A stretch of DNA of 64,000 bases from Streptomyces qaidamensis (lineage in GTDB: Bacteria > Actinomycetota > Actinomycetes > Streptomycetales > Streptomycetaceae), in assembly GCF_001611795.1 (NCBI RefSeq), contig NZ_CP015098.1:1116001-1180000 (forward strand), in the 5' to 3' direction. Under the pieces are notes generated by a model. That model saw only the letters and a program-made list of their open reading frames with translations, did no database searches and was not told where the DNA came from. The position numbers and the translations under genes were made by a program. Shown here piece after piece: positions 55,822-64,000 of the stretch; within the stretch, counting starts at the first letter, position 1; each line of letters begins with the position of its first letter.

Positions 55822-57093
55822 TCAGGAGTGCACCGTGCCGGTCGCCGCACCGCCCGGCGCCGTCGTCGAGCCGCCCCCGAAGCGGATCCCCTTGGCCTCC
55901 TTGCCGAGCGCGCTCAGCAGGATCACCACGGCCAGGGTGGGCACGATGGTCCATGCCATGGCCGACGGGTAGCCGTGGCGCTCGGCGAGGGCCTCCTGGA
56001 TCGGCAGGTTGAGTGCGGCGATCAGATTGCCGAGCTGGTAGGTGACGCCGGGGTAGAAGCCCCGCACGGCGTCCGGGCTCATCTCGGTCAGATGCGCCGG
56101 GATGACGCCCCACGCGCCCTGCACGCACACCTGCATGAGGAAGGACGACAGCATCAGCCAGCCGACGGTGGTGGACAGCACGAAGAACGGCACCACGACC
56201 AGGCCGGCGGCCGCCGCGATCATGATGGTCCGGCGGCGGCCCAGCCGCTCGGAGTAGGCACCGAGCACCACTCCGCCGATCATGGCCCCGATGTTGTAGA
56301 CCACCGCGATCGCGATCGACGTGTTCGCCGACAGGTCGAGGCCCTTCTTCACGAAGGTCGGGTAGATGTCCTGAGTGCCGTGCGACATCCAGTTGAAGGC
56401 GGTCATCAGCGCGACCAGGTAGACGAAGCGCCGCAGCACCGCGGGGTTCCTGAACACCTGGTGCGCGGGGGTGCGGTTGAGCGCGACGCTCTTCTCCCAC
56501 ACCTCGCTCTCCTCCACCCTGCTGCGCACCCACAGCGCGACCAGGGCGGGCAGCAGGCTGAACGCGAACAGGCCGCGCCAGCCGAAGACGGGCTCGATGA
56601 CGAAGAACGCCACGGCGGCCAGGAGATACCCCAGCGAGTAGCCGCTCTGCAGCAGGCCCGACCAGAATCCGCGCCGTTCGGTGGGAATCTTCTCCATGGC
56701 CAGGGCCGCGCCCAGACCCCATTCGCCGCCCATGCCGATGCCGTAGAGCAGGCGCAGCACCAGCAGCACGGTGTAGTCGGGCGCGAAGGCGCAGGCGAAG
56801 CCGACGATCGAGTAGAAGACGACGTCGACCATGAGCGGGACGCGGCGGCCCCGGCGGTCCGCCCACATGCCGAAGAGCAGCGCGCCGACCGGCCGCATCA
56901 CCAGCGTCGCGGTGGTGAGGAAGGCCATGTCGGTGAGGGAGACATGGAAGTCGTCCGCTATCTCGCTGTAGACGAGCACGACCAGGAAGTAGTCGAACGC
57001 GTCCATGGCCCAGCCGAGGTAGGCGGCCACGAAGGCGTTGCGCTGGTCCTTGGTCAGACCCGCGGCCTGCCCTGTCACGGTTTTCAGCACCAT
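55822..57093 (-). CDS. MFS metabolite:H+ symporter (carboxylate type)
   Basis: A 423-aa transporter with 12 helices. The motif [15 protein letters not shown] is the MFS loop 2-3 signature, and [15 protein letters not shown] plus [23 protein letters not shown] are typical of the lactate/sialate/shikimate-type symporter groups. The substrate is likely a small carboxylate or acid. GGGAGG precedes ATG 57093. It lies downstream of the MerR gene (93-bp gap, same strand) and upstream of carbonic anhydrase. Confidence 0.87.
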   Translation of the reverse strand: MVLKTVTGQAAGLTKDQRNAFVAAYLGWAMDAFDYFLVVLVYSEIADDFHVSLTDMAFLTTATLVMRPVGALLFGMWADRRGRRVPLMVDVVFYSIVGFACAFAPDYTVLLVLRLLYGIGMGGEWGLGAALAMEKIPTERRGFWSGLLQSGYSLGYLLAAVAFFVIEPVFGWRGLFAFSLLPALVALWVRSRVEESEVWEKSVALNRTPAHQVFRNPAVLRRFVYLVALMTAFNWMSHGTQDIYPTFVKKGLDLSANTSIAIAVVYNIGAMIGGVVLGAYSERLGRRRTIMIAAAAGLVVVPFFVLSTTVGWLMLSSFLMQVCVQGAWGVIPAHLTEMSPDAVRGFYPGVTYQLGNLIAALNLPIQEALAERHGYPSAMAWTIVPTLAVVILLSALGKEAKGIRFGGGSTTAPGGAATGTVHS

Positions 57094-57185
57094 TGCCTCC
57101 CGAAGTCCGCAGCCGAGGCTAGGGACGCGGCGACGGGATTCGGGCAAAGCACGAGCCAGTTTTGGGCCAAGATCACGACGATCCG

Positions 57186-57617
57186 TCAACGGCGGCCGGG
57201 CACCTGCCGTCCGGGCGTGGCGACACCGCCGGACGCCGCCGCGTCGATCAGGCGGCGGAAGGTGCCGCACTCCAGATGGCTGGGTGCGGGGCAGGCTGCG
57301 GCATGCCGCAGCGAGTCCCGCAGGACGCCCAGTTCGCGGATCCTGCGGTCCAGTTCGTCCGCCTTGGCGGACAGCATCCGCCGGTCGATCCGCGGCTGCC
57401 CGTCCGGGGCGAACATCTGCGCGATCTCGTCGAGCGAGAACCCGGCCGTGCGCCCCAGCGCGATCAGCGCCAGCCGCTCCAGCACTCCGGGGTCGTACTG
57501 ACGCCGCAGCCCGCGGCGGCCGGTCGAGACGATCAGCCCCTTCTCCTCGTAGAAGCGCAGTGTCGAGGCGGGCACACCGGCGCGGTGCGCCACTTCGGCG
57601 ATGTCCAGGTCTGTCAT
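57186..57617 (-). CDS. MerR-family regulator
   Basis: A 143-aa regulator. [24 protein letters not shown] is the MerR winged helix-turn-helix, then a coiled-coil dimer helix ([20 protein letters not shown]). The C-terminal [13 protein letters not shown] holds two cysteines as in thiol- or metal-sensing members, but lacks known metal motifs. It is divergent from a methyltransferase gene and a perfect palindrome lies 11 bp upstream of its start. Confidence 0.9.
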   Translation of the reverse strand: MTDLDIAEVAHRAGVPASTLRFYEEKGLIVSTGRRGLRRQYDPGVLERLALIALGRTAGFSLDEIAQMFAPDGQPRIDRRMLSAKADELDRRIRELGVLRDSLRHAAACPAPSHLECGTFRRLIDAAASGGVATPGRQVPGRR

Positions 57618-57627
57618 TGTCTTGACC

Positions 57628-57641
57628 TCAAGTCGACTTGA
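57628..57641. promoter_or_regulatory. MerR-type operator
   Basis: TCAAGTCGACTTGA is a perfect 14-bp palindrome between the divergent merR and methyltransferase genes. TTGACC (57622-57627) sits directly before it, as in MerR promoters where the dimer binds in a long spacer. Probably the site of the adjacent MerR protein. Confidence 0.75.
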
Positions 57642-57691
57642 AGTAGAACGCTGTCATCCCGTCCCGACGAAGGCAAGCAGAGGGAGAGACC

Positions 57692-58546
57692 ATGATGAAC
57701 GCCTCGCACAGGTCCGACGACGAGCAGGCCGCCCGCTGGAACGGGCCCGCCGGCAGCGCATGGGTGGATCTCCAGGAGCTGCTGGACGAGATGTTCAGGC
57801 CGTTCGAGAAACTGCTCGTCGAGGCGGTGGCCGCCGAACACGCGGGCAGTGTGCTCGACGTCGGCTGCGGCACGGGCGGCGTCACCCGGGCCGTCGCCCG
57901 CAGGGCAGGTCACTGCGTCGGTGTGGACATCTCGGGGCCGATGATCGAGGCGGCCCGGGCACACGCCGAGCGGGAGGGCGTAACGGCGTCCTTCATCCAG
58001 GCCGACGCGCAGGAGTACGCGTTCGAACCCGGAGCCTTCGACGCCGTCGTGTCGCGCTTCGGCGTCATGTTCTTCAGCGACCCCGTGCGTGCCTTCGGCA
58101 ATCTGCGGAGCACGGTGCGGGACGGGGCCGGGCTGCGGTGCGTCGTGTGGCGGGGCCCCGAGGAGAACCCGTTCATGACGACGGCCGAACGCGCCGCGGC
58201 CCCGTTCCTGCCGGACCTGCCCGCCCGTCGGCCGGACCAGCCGGGCCAGTTCGCGTTCGCGGACCCGGAGCGCGTCCACCGCGTCCTGGCCGGGAGCGGC
58301 TGGGCCGGGATCGACATCCAGCCGGTCGACGTGGTCTGCGCCCTGCCCGAGACGGACCTCGTCACCTACTTCACGCGGCTCGGTCCGCTCGGCGTGGTCC
58401 TGCCCGGGGCCGACGAGCGGACCCGGGCGGAGATCGTCGAGGCGGTCCGCCCGGCCTTCGACCCCTTCGTGCAGGGCGCCCAGGTCCGCTACACCGCGGC
58501 CTGCTGGATGGTCTCGGCCCGGGCCGCCACCGCGAAACTTTCGTGA
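57692..58546 (+). CDS. Class I SAM-dependent methyltransferase
   Basis: A 284-aa methyltransferase with VLDVGCGTGGVTRAVARRAGHCVGVDIS at about residues 54-81 and FDAVVSRFGVMFFSDP, a pattern common in UbiE/Methyltransf_25-type enzymes. GAGGGAGAG precedes ATG 57692; a second ATG follows at once. Likely controlled by the divergent MerR regulator; its substrate might be the toxic compound the regulator senses (inference). Confidence 0.87.
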   Translation: MMNASHRSDDEQAARWNGPAGSAWVDLQELLDEMFRPFEKLLVEAVAAEHAGSVLDVGCGTGGVTRAVARRAGHCVGVDISGPMIEAARAHAEREGVTASFIQADAQEYAFEPGAFDAVVSRFGVMFFSDPVRAFGNLRSTVRDGAGLRCVVWRGPEENPFMTTAERAAAPFLPDLPARRPDQPGQFAFADPERVHRVLAGSGWAGIDIQPVDVVCALPETDLVTYFTRLGPLGVVLPGADERTRAEIVEAVRPAFDPFVQGAQVRYTAACWMVSARAATAKLS

Positions 58547-58597
58547 GGTCCGGCCCTCTTTTCCGAGCGGCGGCGACCGGCGCATAGTGAGATCACG

Positions 58598-59308
58598 ATG
58601 ACGCAGAAGAGAGCCTTGGTGGTCCGGGGCGGCTGGGAAGGGCACCAGCCGGTCGAGGCCACGGAACTGTTCCTGCCCTTCCTCCGCAGCAACGGGTACG
58701 CCGTCCGGGTCGAGGAGTCGACCGAGATCTACGCGGACGCCGTCGAACTGGCCGCGACCGACCTGGTCGTGCAGTGCGTGACGATGTCGGAGATCACGCG
58801 CGAGCAGCTGGCGGGGCTGACCTCCGCGGTCGTGGCCGGCACCGGTTTCACCGGCTGGCACGGCGGCATCGCCGACTCGTTCCGCGCCTCCTCGGACTAT
58901 CTGCACCTGGTGGGCGGCCAGTTCGCCACGCACCCCGGCAAGGAACCGTGCGAGCGCCGGGGTGCGGCGGACGACAACTTCCTGCCGCACACCATCACGC
59001 TCACCGAAGCCGGCCGCGCGCACCCGGTCACCGCGGGCATCGAGGACTTCGCCCTGGACACCGAGCAGTACTGGGTGCTCCACGACGACCTCATCGACGT
59101 CCTGGCCACCACCACGCATCCCACCCGGCCGTGGCAGCCCTGGCACCGGCCGGTCACCTCACCGGCGGTCTGGACCCGCCGGTGGGGGGCCGGGCGGATC
59201 GTGGTGACCACGCCGGGGCACAGCGTCGACGTGCTGGAGCACCCCCACGTCCGCACCATCATCGAGAGGGGCATGCTGTGGGCGACGCGCACCGCGTCGG
59301 GGTCGTAG
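58598..59308 (+). CDS. ThuA-domain protein
   Basis: A 236-aa glutamine-amidotransferase-like ThuA protein. ALVVRGGWEGHQPVEATELF opens the domain and GTGFTGWHGGIADSFRAS near residue 87 is the conserved GxxxxHGG block; GQFATHPGKEP follows. ThuA proteins are linked to sugar (trehalose) catabolism but lack a defined reaction. It overlaps the following oxidoreductase by 31 bp, so they are one unit. ATG 58598 is the first clear start. Confidence 0.87.
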   Translation: MTQKRALVVRGGWEGHQPVEATELFLPFLRSNGYAVRVEESTEIYADAVELAATDLVVQCVTMSEITREQLAGLTSAVVAGTGFTGWHGGIADSFRASSDYLHLVGGQFATHPGKEPCERRGAADDNFLPHTITLTEAGRAHPVTAGIEDFALDTEQYWVLHDDLIDVLATTTHPTRPWQPWHRPVTSPAVWTRRWGAGRIVVTTPGHSVDVLEHPHVRTIIERGMLWATRTASGS

Positions 59309-60387
59309 GACTCGGCGTCATCTCCCGCGCGTACCTGGACACACTCGCCGGCCATCCCGGGGTGCGCGTCACCGCGGTCGCCGACCTCGATGCCTCCCGG
59401 TCGGCCGCGGCCGCCGCCGAACTGCCGGGCGCCCGGGCGTTGTCGGTCGAGGAACTGCTGAGCAGCCCGGACGTGGACACGGTGCTGAACCTGACCACCC
59501 CGGCGGCCCACGCCGGGATAGCCCTCGGGGCGATCCGGCACGGCAAGAACGTCTACGGGGAGAAGCCGCTGGCGGCGGACCTGGAGGACGCCCGGTCCGT
59601 CCTGGAAGCCGCCGCGCGGGCGGGCACCGGGGTGGGCTGTGCCCCGGACACCGTCCTGGGCACGGGAGTTCAGACCGCCCGGGCGGCCGTGGAGGCGGGG
59701 AGTATCGGACGCCCCCAGTTCGCCTCCGCCGTGATGGTCACCCCGGGGCATGAACGCTGGCATCCCCACCCCGACTTCTACTACACGGCCGGCGGCGGCC
59801 CGCTGCTGGACATGGGGCCGTACTACCTGTCGTCCCTGGTCCATCTGCTGGGGCCGGTGCGTGCCGTGACCGGGGCGGCCGGGCGGCTGCGCGCCGAGCG
59901 CGTGATCGGTTCCGGGCCGCGCGCGGGCGAGCACATACCGGTCGAGGTGGACAGCCATGTATCCGGAGTGCTGGAGCACGTGAACGGGACGCTGACGACG
60001 CTCACGACGAGCTTCGACGGCGTGGCCACCACGGCCGCCCCGATCGAGGTGCACGGCGAGAGCGGCACCCTGTCGGTGCCCGACCCGAACCGCTTCGACG
60101 GCGAGGTACGCCTCCACGCGCTCGGCGACACGAGGTGGCGGGCCCTGCCGGTGTCCGCGGGCTACGCGGACGGCTCCCGCGGCCTCGGTCTGCTCGACTT
60201 CCTCACCGCCGACGCGTCGCGGGCGCCGCGCGCCGACGGTGAACTCGCCCTGCACGTACTGGAGACGATGACCGCGCTGCTGTGTTCGGCGGCCGAGGGA
60301 CGCCGGATCGAGCTGACGACCTCGGCGCGGGTGCCCGCACCCGTGCCGCTGACGAGTGCCGAGCAGTGGCACGGCCGGCCCGCGTGA
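59278..60387 (+). CDS. Gfo/Idh/MocA-family oxidoreductase
   Basis: A 369-aa NAD(P)-dependent dehydrogenase. VGVVGLGVISRAYLDTLAGHP is the Rossmann motif, YGEKPLAADLEDAR the EKP motif and GGGPLLDMGPYYLSSLVHLLG the D-x3-Y region. The GTG 59278 start lies inside thuA, with AGAGGGG upstream. The ThuA-Idh pair recurs in actinobacteria and probably handles a sugar or inositol derivative; no transporter adjoins it. Confidence 0.9.
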   Translation: MGDAHRVGVVGLGVISRAYLDTLAGHPGVRVTAVADLDASRSAAAAAELPGARALSVEELLSSPDVDTVLNLTTPAAHAGIALGAIRHGKNVYGEKPLAADLEDARSVLEAAARAGTGVGCAPDTVLGTGVQTARAAVEAGSIGRPQFASAVMVTPGHERWHPHPDFYYTAGGGPLLDMGPYYLSSLVHLLGPVRAVTGAAGRLRAERVIGSGPRAGEHIPVEVDSHVSGVLEHVNGTLTTLTTSFDGVATTAAPIEVHGESGTLSVPDPNRFDGEVRLHALGDTRWRALPVSAGYADGSRGLGLLDFLTADASRAPRADGELALHVLETMTALLCSAAEGRRIELTTSARVPAPVPLTSAEQWHGRPA

Positions 60388-60389
60388 GG

Positions 60390-61868
60390 TCAGTCCACGG
60401 GCCAGGTGTGCACGGGCGCGTTCATGTGCATGTAGTCCATGTACGTCCTCGTCATCTGCCGCAGTGCCTCCCGCCGGTCGGAGATGCCGGCCTTCTCCAG
60501 GTGGTGCACCATCTCCGCCTGCCACAGGGCGCCGTTGCGGCCGGTGACGCAGCGCTGCTCGATGATGCCCAGCAGGGGTTCGCGCCACGCGGCGTCCATG
60601 CCGGTCAGCTCCAGTCCCCGGTGGGCCAGGGGCAGCAGACGCCGCAACACCAGTTCCGTGACCGGCACTTCGCCCACGCCGGGCCAGTACAGGCGGGCGT
60701 CGATGCCGTCGCGGGCGGCGGTGTGCAGGTTCTCCTCGGCGACCGAGAAGGACATCCGCGTCCACACCGGCCGGTCCTCGTCGACCAGGGCGCGGGTCAG
60801 GCCGTAGTAGAAGGCGCCGTTGGCGATGATGTCGGCCACGGTGGGGCCGGCGGGCAGTACCCGGTTCTCGATGCGCAGGTGCGGGCCGCTGTCGGTGACC
60901 GCGTAGATGGGGCGGTTCCAACGGTAGATCGTGCCGTTGTGGAGGGTCAGTTCGCCCAGCTGGGGGACGCCGCCGCTGTCCAGCTGCTGCTGTGGGTCCT
61001 CGTCCTCGCACAGGGGCAGCAGGGCCGGGAAGTAGCGCACGTTCTCCTCGAAGAGGTCGAAGACGCTGGTGATCCAGCGCTCACCGAACCACACCCGGGG
61101 CCGTACGCCCTGGGCCTTGATCTCTTCGGGGCGGGTGTCGGTGGCCTGCTCGAACAGGGGGATGCGGGTCTCGCGCCACAGCTCCTTGCCGAACAGGAAG
61201 GGCGAGTTCGCCGCGAGGGCGATCTGCACGCCCGCGATGGCCTGGGCCGCGTTCCAGTAGTGCGGGAACTCCTTCGGATCGACCTGGAGATGGAACTGGG
61301 TGCTGGTGCAGGCCGCCTCGGGAGTGATCGTGTCGGCGTACGTCGACAAGCGCTCCACGCCGTCGACCCTGATCCGCAGGTCCTCGCCCCGGGCCGCGAA
61401 GATCTGCTCGTTGAGGAGCCGGTAGCGCGGGTCGCCGGAGAGCGCGGACTCGCTGACGTCCGACTCGCCCAGGGTCGGCAGGATGCCGACCATGATCAGG
61501 TGCGCGCCCACCGCGGCGGCGCGATCCTCGGCGTGGTTGAGGGCGTCCCGGATCGCCTGCTCCCAGGAGCCGGGGCCGCCGGCGGTCAGCCGCCGGGGCG
61601 GGATGTTGATCTCCAGGTTGAAGCGGCCCAGCTCGCTCGACCAGGCGGGGTCGGCGATCGCCTGGAGCACGTCGGTGTTGCGCATCGCGGGCAGTCCGGC
61701 GTCGTCGACCAGGTTGAGCTCTATCTCCAGCCCGACCTGGGGGCGCTCGCTCTCGAACCCCGACTCGTGGAGCATCCGGGCGAGCACTTCGAGGTCGGTG
61801 TGCATCTTCTCCCGGTAGCGACGACGGTCCTCCCGGGTGAACACCAGGGCCGGCACGTCACGTCCCAT
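60390..61868 (-). CDS. Glutamate-cysteine ligase-like protein (GCS2)
   Basis: A 492-aa ATP-dependent ligase-like protein, which in the family joins Glu and Cys. The N-terminal block VGLEIELNLVDDAGLP and NLEINIPPRRLTAGGPGSWEQ, then TSTQFHLQVDPKEFPHYWNAAQA and HNGTIYRWNRPIYAV with HLRIENRVLPAGPTV, are conserved in the long actinobacterial GCS2 group. The actual substrate may differ because Streptomyces uses mycothiol. GGAGG precedes ATG 61868. It converges with the oxidoreductase (2-bp gap) and is divergent from an MFS gene. Confidence 0.85.
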   Translation of the reverse strand: MGRDVPALVFTREDRRRYREKMHTDLEVLARMLHESGFESERPQVGLEIELNLVDDAGLPAMRNTDVLQAIADPAWSSELGRFNLEINIPPRRLTAGGPGSWEQAIRDALNHAEDRAAAVGAHLIMVGILPTLGESDVSESALSGDPRYRLLNEQIFAARGEDLRIRVDGVERLSTYADTITPEAACTSTQFHLQVDPKEFPHYWNAAQAIAGVQIALAANSPFLFGKELWRETRIPLFEQATDTRPEEIKAQGVRPRVWFGERWITSVFDLFEENVRYFPALLPLCEDEDPQQQLDSGGVPQLGELTLHNGTIYRWNRPIYAVTDSGPHLRIENRVLPAGPTVADIIANGAFYYGLTRALVDEDRPVWTRMSFSVAEENLHTAARDGIDARLYWPGVGEVPVTELVLRRLLPLAHRGLELTGMDAAWREPLLGIIEQRCVTGRNGALWQAEMVHHLEKAGISDRREALRQMTRTYMDYMHMNAPVHTWPVD

Positions 61869-61939
61869 GTGCCCTCCTGCGCGCTCCTGGGGCGGATACG
61901 TCCGCACCTCAGCGGATGGTCTCGTCCCAGAGTCGCACC

Positions 61940-61968
61940 TTGTCCCCGACACCGCACCCACCTAGCCT
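61940..61968 (+). promoter_or_regulatory. Promoter for a leaderless message
   Basis: TTGTCC (61940-61945) and TAGCCT (61963-61968) are 17 bp apart; six bases later is GTG 61975. The transcript would begin at the start codon. No ribosome site is visible, in agreement. Confidence 0.65.
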
Positions 61969-61974
61969 GAGTTT

Positions 61975-63192
61975 GTGCCGCAAATAAACAAACCCCGAAC
62001 GCACAATGACGTGCCGGGCCACAGCAACTCCCTCACCCGGCTCCGGATCGCCCTCACCGTCTTCTTCGCCCTCGACGGCTTCGTCTTCGCCGGCTGGGTC
62101 GTGCGCATCCCCTCCATCAAGGCGCAGACCGGCGCCTCCGCCAGCGCCCTCGGCCTCGCCCTCCTGGGCGTCTCCGCCGGGGCGGTCGTCACCATGACCC
62201 TCACGGGGCGCCTGTGCCGCCGCTTCGGGAACCACCGGGTCACCGTCGTCTGCGCCGTCCTGCTCTCCCTGAGCGTCGCCCTGCCCCCGCTGACCCATTC
62301 GGCGCTCGCGCTGGGCCTGGTCCTGCTGCTCTTCGGGGCCGCGTACGGCGGGATCAACGTCGCCTTCAACAGTGCGGCGGTCGAGCTCGTGGCCGCGCTG
62401 CGGCGGCCGGTCATGCCGAGCTTCCACGCGGCGTTCAGTCTGGGCGGCATGGTCGGAGCGGGGCTGGGCGGTCTGGTCGCGGGGGTCCTCTCCCCCACGC
62501 GGCACCTGCTGCTGCTCACCCTCGTCGGCCTGGTCGTGACCGCCGCGGCGGGCCCCACGCTCCTGCGGCACGAGCCGCCGGCGCCTCCGGAGCGGGAACT
62601 GCCCGCCGAGGACGCCCCGCGCCGCCTCGACCGCCGCACCCGGGGGCTGGTGATCGTCTTCGGCGTGATCGCGGGGTGCACCGCGTACGGCGAGGGGGCG
62701 CTGGCCGACTGGGGCGCGCTGCACCTCGAACAGGACCTGAACGCCTCGGCGGGGGCCGCGGCCGCGGGCTACTCCTGCTTCGCGCTCGCCATGACGGTGG
62801 GGCGCCTGACCGGCACGACGCTGCTGGAACGCCTCGGGCGGACCCGGACCGTCGTCGCCGGCGGGACCACCGCGGCGGCCGGAATGCTGCTCGGCTCCCT
62901 CGCCCCCTCCCTCTGGGCGGCCCTCCTCGGCTACGCGATCACGGGCATCGGCCTCGCGAACCTCTTCCCCGTGGCCGTCGAACGCGCGGGCGCACTCGCC
63001 GGCCCCGGCGGCGTCGCCACGGCCTCGACGCTCGGCTACGGGGGCATGCTCCTCGGGCCGCCCGCGATCGGCTTCATGGCGGACTGGTTCACCCTGCCGG
63101 TCGCGCTGACCAGCGTGGCGGTGCTGGCGGCGGTGGCGGCGGTCGTAGGGGCGCTGGTGGGGGTGGCCACCCGGCGCGCGGCCGGAGGCTGA
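61975..63192 (+). CDS. MFS transporter
   Basis: A 405-aa transporter with 12 helices. VFFALDGFVFAGWVVRIPSI and GGINVAFNSAAVELVAALRRPVMPSFHAAFSLGGMVGAGLGG match a Streptomyces MFS group related to fucose/hexose permease-like or efflux proteins; direction and substrate unknown. GTG 61975 is at the predicted transcript start. Its C-terminus is Ala/Val-rich. Confidence 0.85.
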   Translation: MPQINKPRTHNDVPGHSNSLTRLRIALTVFFALDGFVFAGWVVRIPSIKAQTGASASALGLALLGVSAGAVVTMTLTGRLCRRFGNHRVTVVCAVLLSLSVALPPLTHSALALGLVLLLFGAAYGGINVAFNSAAVELVAALRRPVMPSFHAAFSLGGMVGAGLGGLVAGVLSPTRHLLLLTLVGLVVTAAAGPTLLRHEPPAPPERELPAEDAPRRLDRRTRGLVIVFGVIAGCTAYGEGALADWGALHLEQDLNASAGAAAAGYSCFALAMTVGRLTGTTLLERLGRTRTVVAGGTTAAAGMLLGSLAPSLWAALLGYAITGIGLANLFPVAVERAGALAGPGGVATASTLGYGGMLLGPPAIGFMADWFTLPVALTSVAVLAAVAAVVGALVGVATRRAAGG

Positions 63193-63292
63193 AGGGGCGA
63201 AGCTGCCAGGAGGGATGCCGGTGATCCTGGGTACCCGTGGCCACGCCCGTTGTGATCACCGGGCCGTACGACGTGCCCAAGGAGGCAGACCC

Positions 63293-64000
63293 GTGACCGA
63301 ACAGCAGCACCCCGGCGAACAGCACCCGACCCCGGAGTTTCCCTCCCAGGACCAGCCGCACCCCGGCTGGACGGGGCCGATGGACCCGCCTCCGGACCAC
63401 GGAGAGGAGTCCTACCGGGGCAGTGACCGGCTGGCCGGCCGCAAGGCCGTGATCACCGGTGGGGACTCCGGTATCGGCCGCGCGGTCGCCCTCGCGTTCG
63501 CCCGTGAGGGAGCCGACGTGCTCTTCACCCATCTGGATGACGAGAAGGACGACGCCGCCGAGACCGCCCGGCTCGTCGAGGCGGCGGGCCGCCGTGCGGT
63601 GCCCGTCTCGTGCGACGTGCGGGAGGAGGAGAACTGCCGGGCGCTGATCGAGCGTGCCGTGGACGAGTTCGGCCGGATCGACGTCCTCGTGAACAACGCC
63701 GCGTACCAGATGTCCCAGCCCGACGGCATCGAGGCGATCACCACCGAGCAGTTCGACCGGGTGCTGCGCACCAACCTGTACGGGATGTTCTGGCTGTGCA
63801 AGCTGGCCCTGCCGCACATCCCGGAGGGCGGCAGCATCATCAACTCCGCGTCGGTGCAGGCGTACAAGCCCAGTCCGCATCTGCTGGACTACGCGACGAC
63901 GAAGGGCGCGATCGTCACGTTCACACAGGGGCTGGCGCAGATGCTGATCGAGAAGGGCATCCGCGTCAACGCGGTGGCGCCGGGCCCGGTGTGGACGCCG
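63293..64000 (+). CDS. SDR-family oxidoreductase (3' end outside window)
   Basis: At least 236 residues of a short-chain dehydrogenase. A polar Pro/His/Gln-rich leader (1-45) is followed by AVITGGDSGIGRAVALAFA (NAD(P) motif), DVLVNNAAYQ, SIINSASVQAY with the catalytic Ser, YATTKGAI with Tyr and Lys, and VNAVAPGPVWTP at the edge. The long leader plus this core is typical of the YghA/YhdF-like group, often stress-induced. AAGGAGG lies eight bases before GTG 63293. The gap 63193-63292 has no other feature. Confidence 0.93.
   Translation, partial: MTEQQHPGEQHPTPEFPSQDQPHPGWTGPMDPPPDHGEESYRGSDRLAGRKAVITGGDSGIGRAVALAFAREGADVLFTHLDDEKDDAAETARLVEAAGRRAVPVSCDVREEENCRALIERAVDEFGRIDVLVNNAAYQMSQPDGIEAITTEQFDRVLRTNLYGMFWLCKLALPHIPEGGSIINSASVQAYKPSPHLLDYATTKGAIVTFTQGLAQMLIEKGIRVNAVAPGPVWTP

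Noticed and set aside
54095..56866. 923-codon minus frame across carbonic anhydrase and MFS genes
   Set aside because: Both genes have full motif sets in another frame; only the last part of this frame carries the decayed LacI regulator.
1..64000. Prophage, integrative element, CRISPR, or secondary-metabolite gene cluster
   Set aside because: No integrase, transposase, phage structural, Cas, PKS or NRPS gene was found, and base composition looks uniform.

Overview
This window is from a high-GC actinomycete, almost certainly a Streptomyces chromosome. The evidence is strong G/C preference at third codon positions, frequent GTG starts, Tat and lipobox signals on secreted proteins, LacI-regulated sugar importers with secreted glycoside hydrolases carrying CBM2 or CBM35 domains, and typical Streptomyces families (hydrophobic protein, DUF3040, CASTOR/POLLUX-like channel, class F sortase). 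No rRNA, tRNA, CRISPR array, transposase, integrase or phage gene was seen.

Layout. 1-3150: copper module (secreted protein, copZ, copA) with CsoR-like palindromes inside two divergent promoters. 3163-4657: methyltransferase and PAP2 phosphatase. 4903-11481: seven-gene catabolic operon (oxidoreductase, PmoA-like, cupin, binding protein, two permeases, DUF624) with a LacI-type operator just downstream of its promoter. 11901-17007: hemerythrin, hydrophobic protein, ion channel, Tat-exported amine oxidase. 17244-20261: tctCBA carboxylate transporter. 20267-26926: second sugar ABC operon with its own LacI regulator and a DUF2264 protein. 27032-30546: iron uptake by EfeB and a fused EfeU-EfeO, below a candidate iron box. 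30802-31384: decayed VOC gene. 31406-34330: plant-polysaccharide module (CE3-type esterase and GH5 mannanase, both with CBM2) behind a 32-bp CebR-like palindrome. 35670-44660: alpha-galactosidase, LacI regulator, ABC importer and a large secreted CBM35 glycosidase, organised around two identical operators.

44889-52065 holds a BlaI/M56 pair, terD, a membrane protein, tatA, htpG, a class F sortase and a repeat-built His-rich surface protein. 52360-54843 holds two pseudogenes, each containing a short out-of-frame tandem duplication, around an intact methyltransferase. 54910-63192 holds a secreted beta-carbonic anhydrase, a carboxylate-type MFS transporter, a MerR/methyltransferase pair, a ThuA/oxidoreductase pair, a GCS2 ligase and a leaderless MFS gene. 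An SDR gene runs off the end.

The common theme is extracellular carbohydrate scavenging: secreted enzymes cut polymers, ABC importers take up oligosaccharides, and cytoplasmic enzymes finish degradation under local LacI-family control. The most notable findings are the EfeU-EfeO fusion, operators embedded in core promoters or in the first codons of a regulator, a 15-C tract in a mannanase signal peptide, the repeat-built sortase neighbour, and a possible arabinogalactan locus. All functional calls are from sequence reading alone; no search was run.
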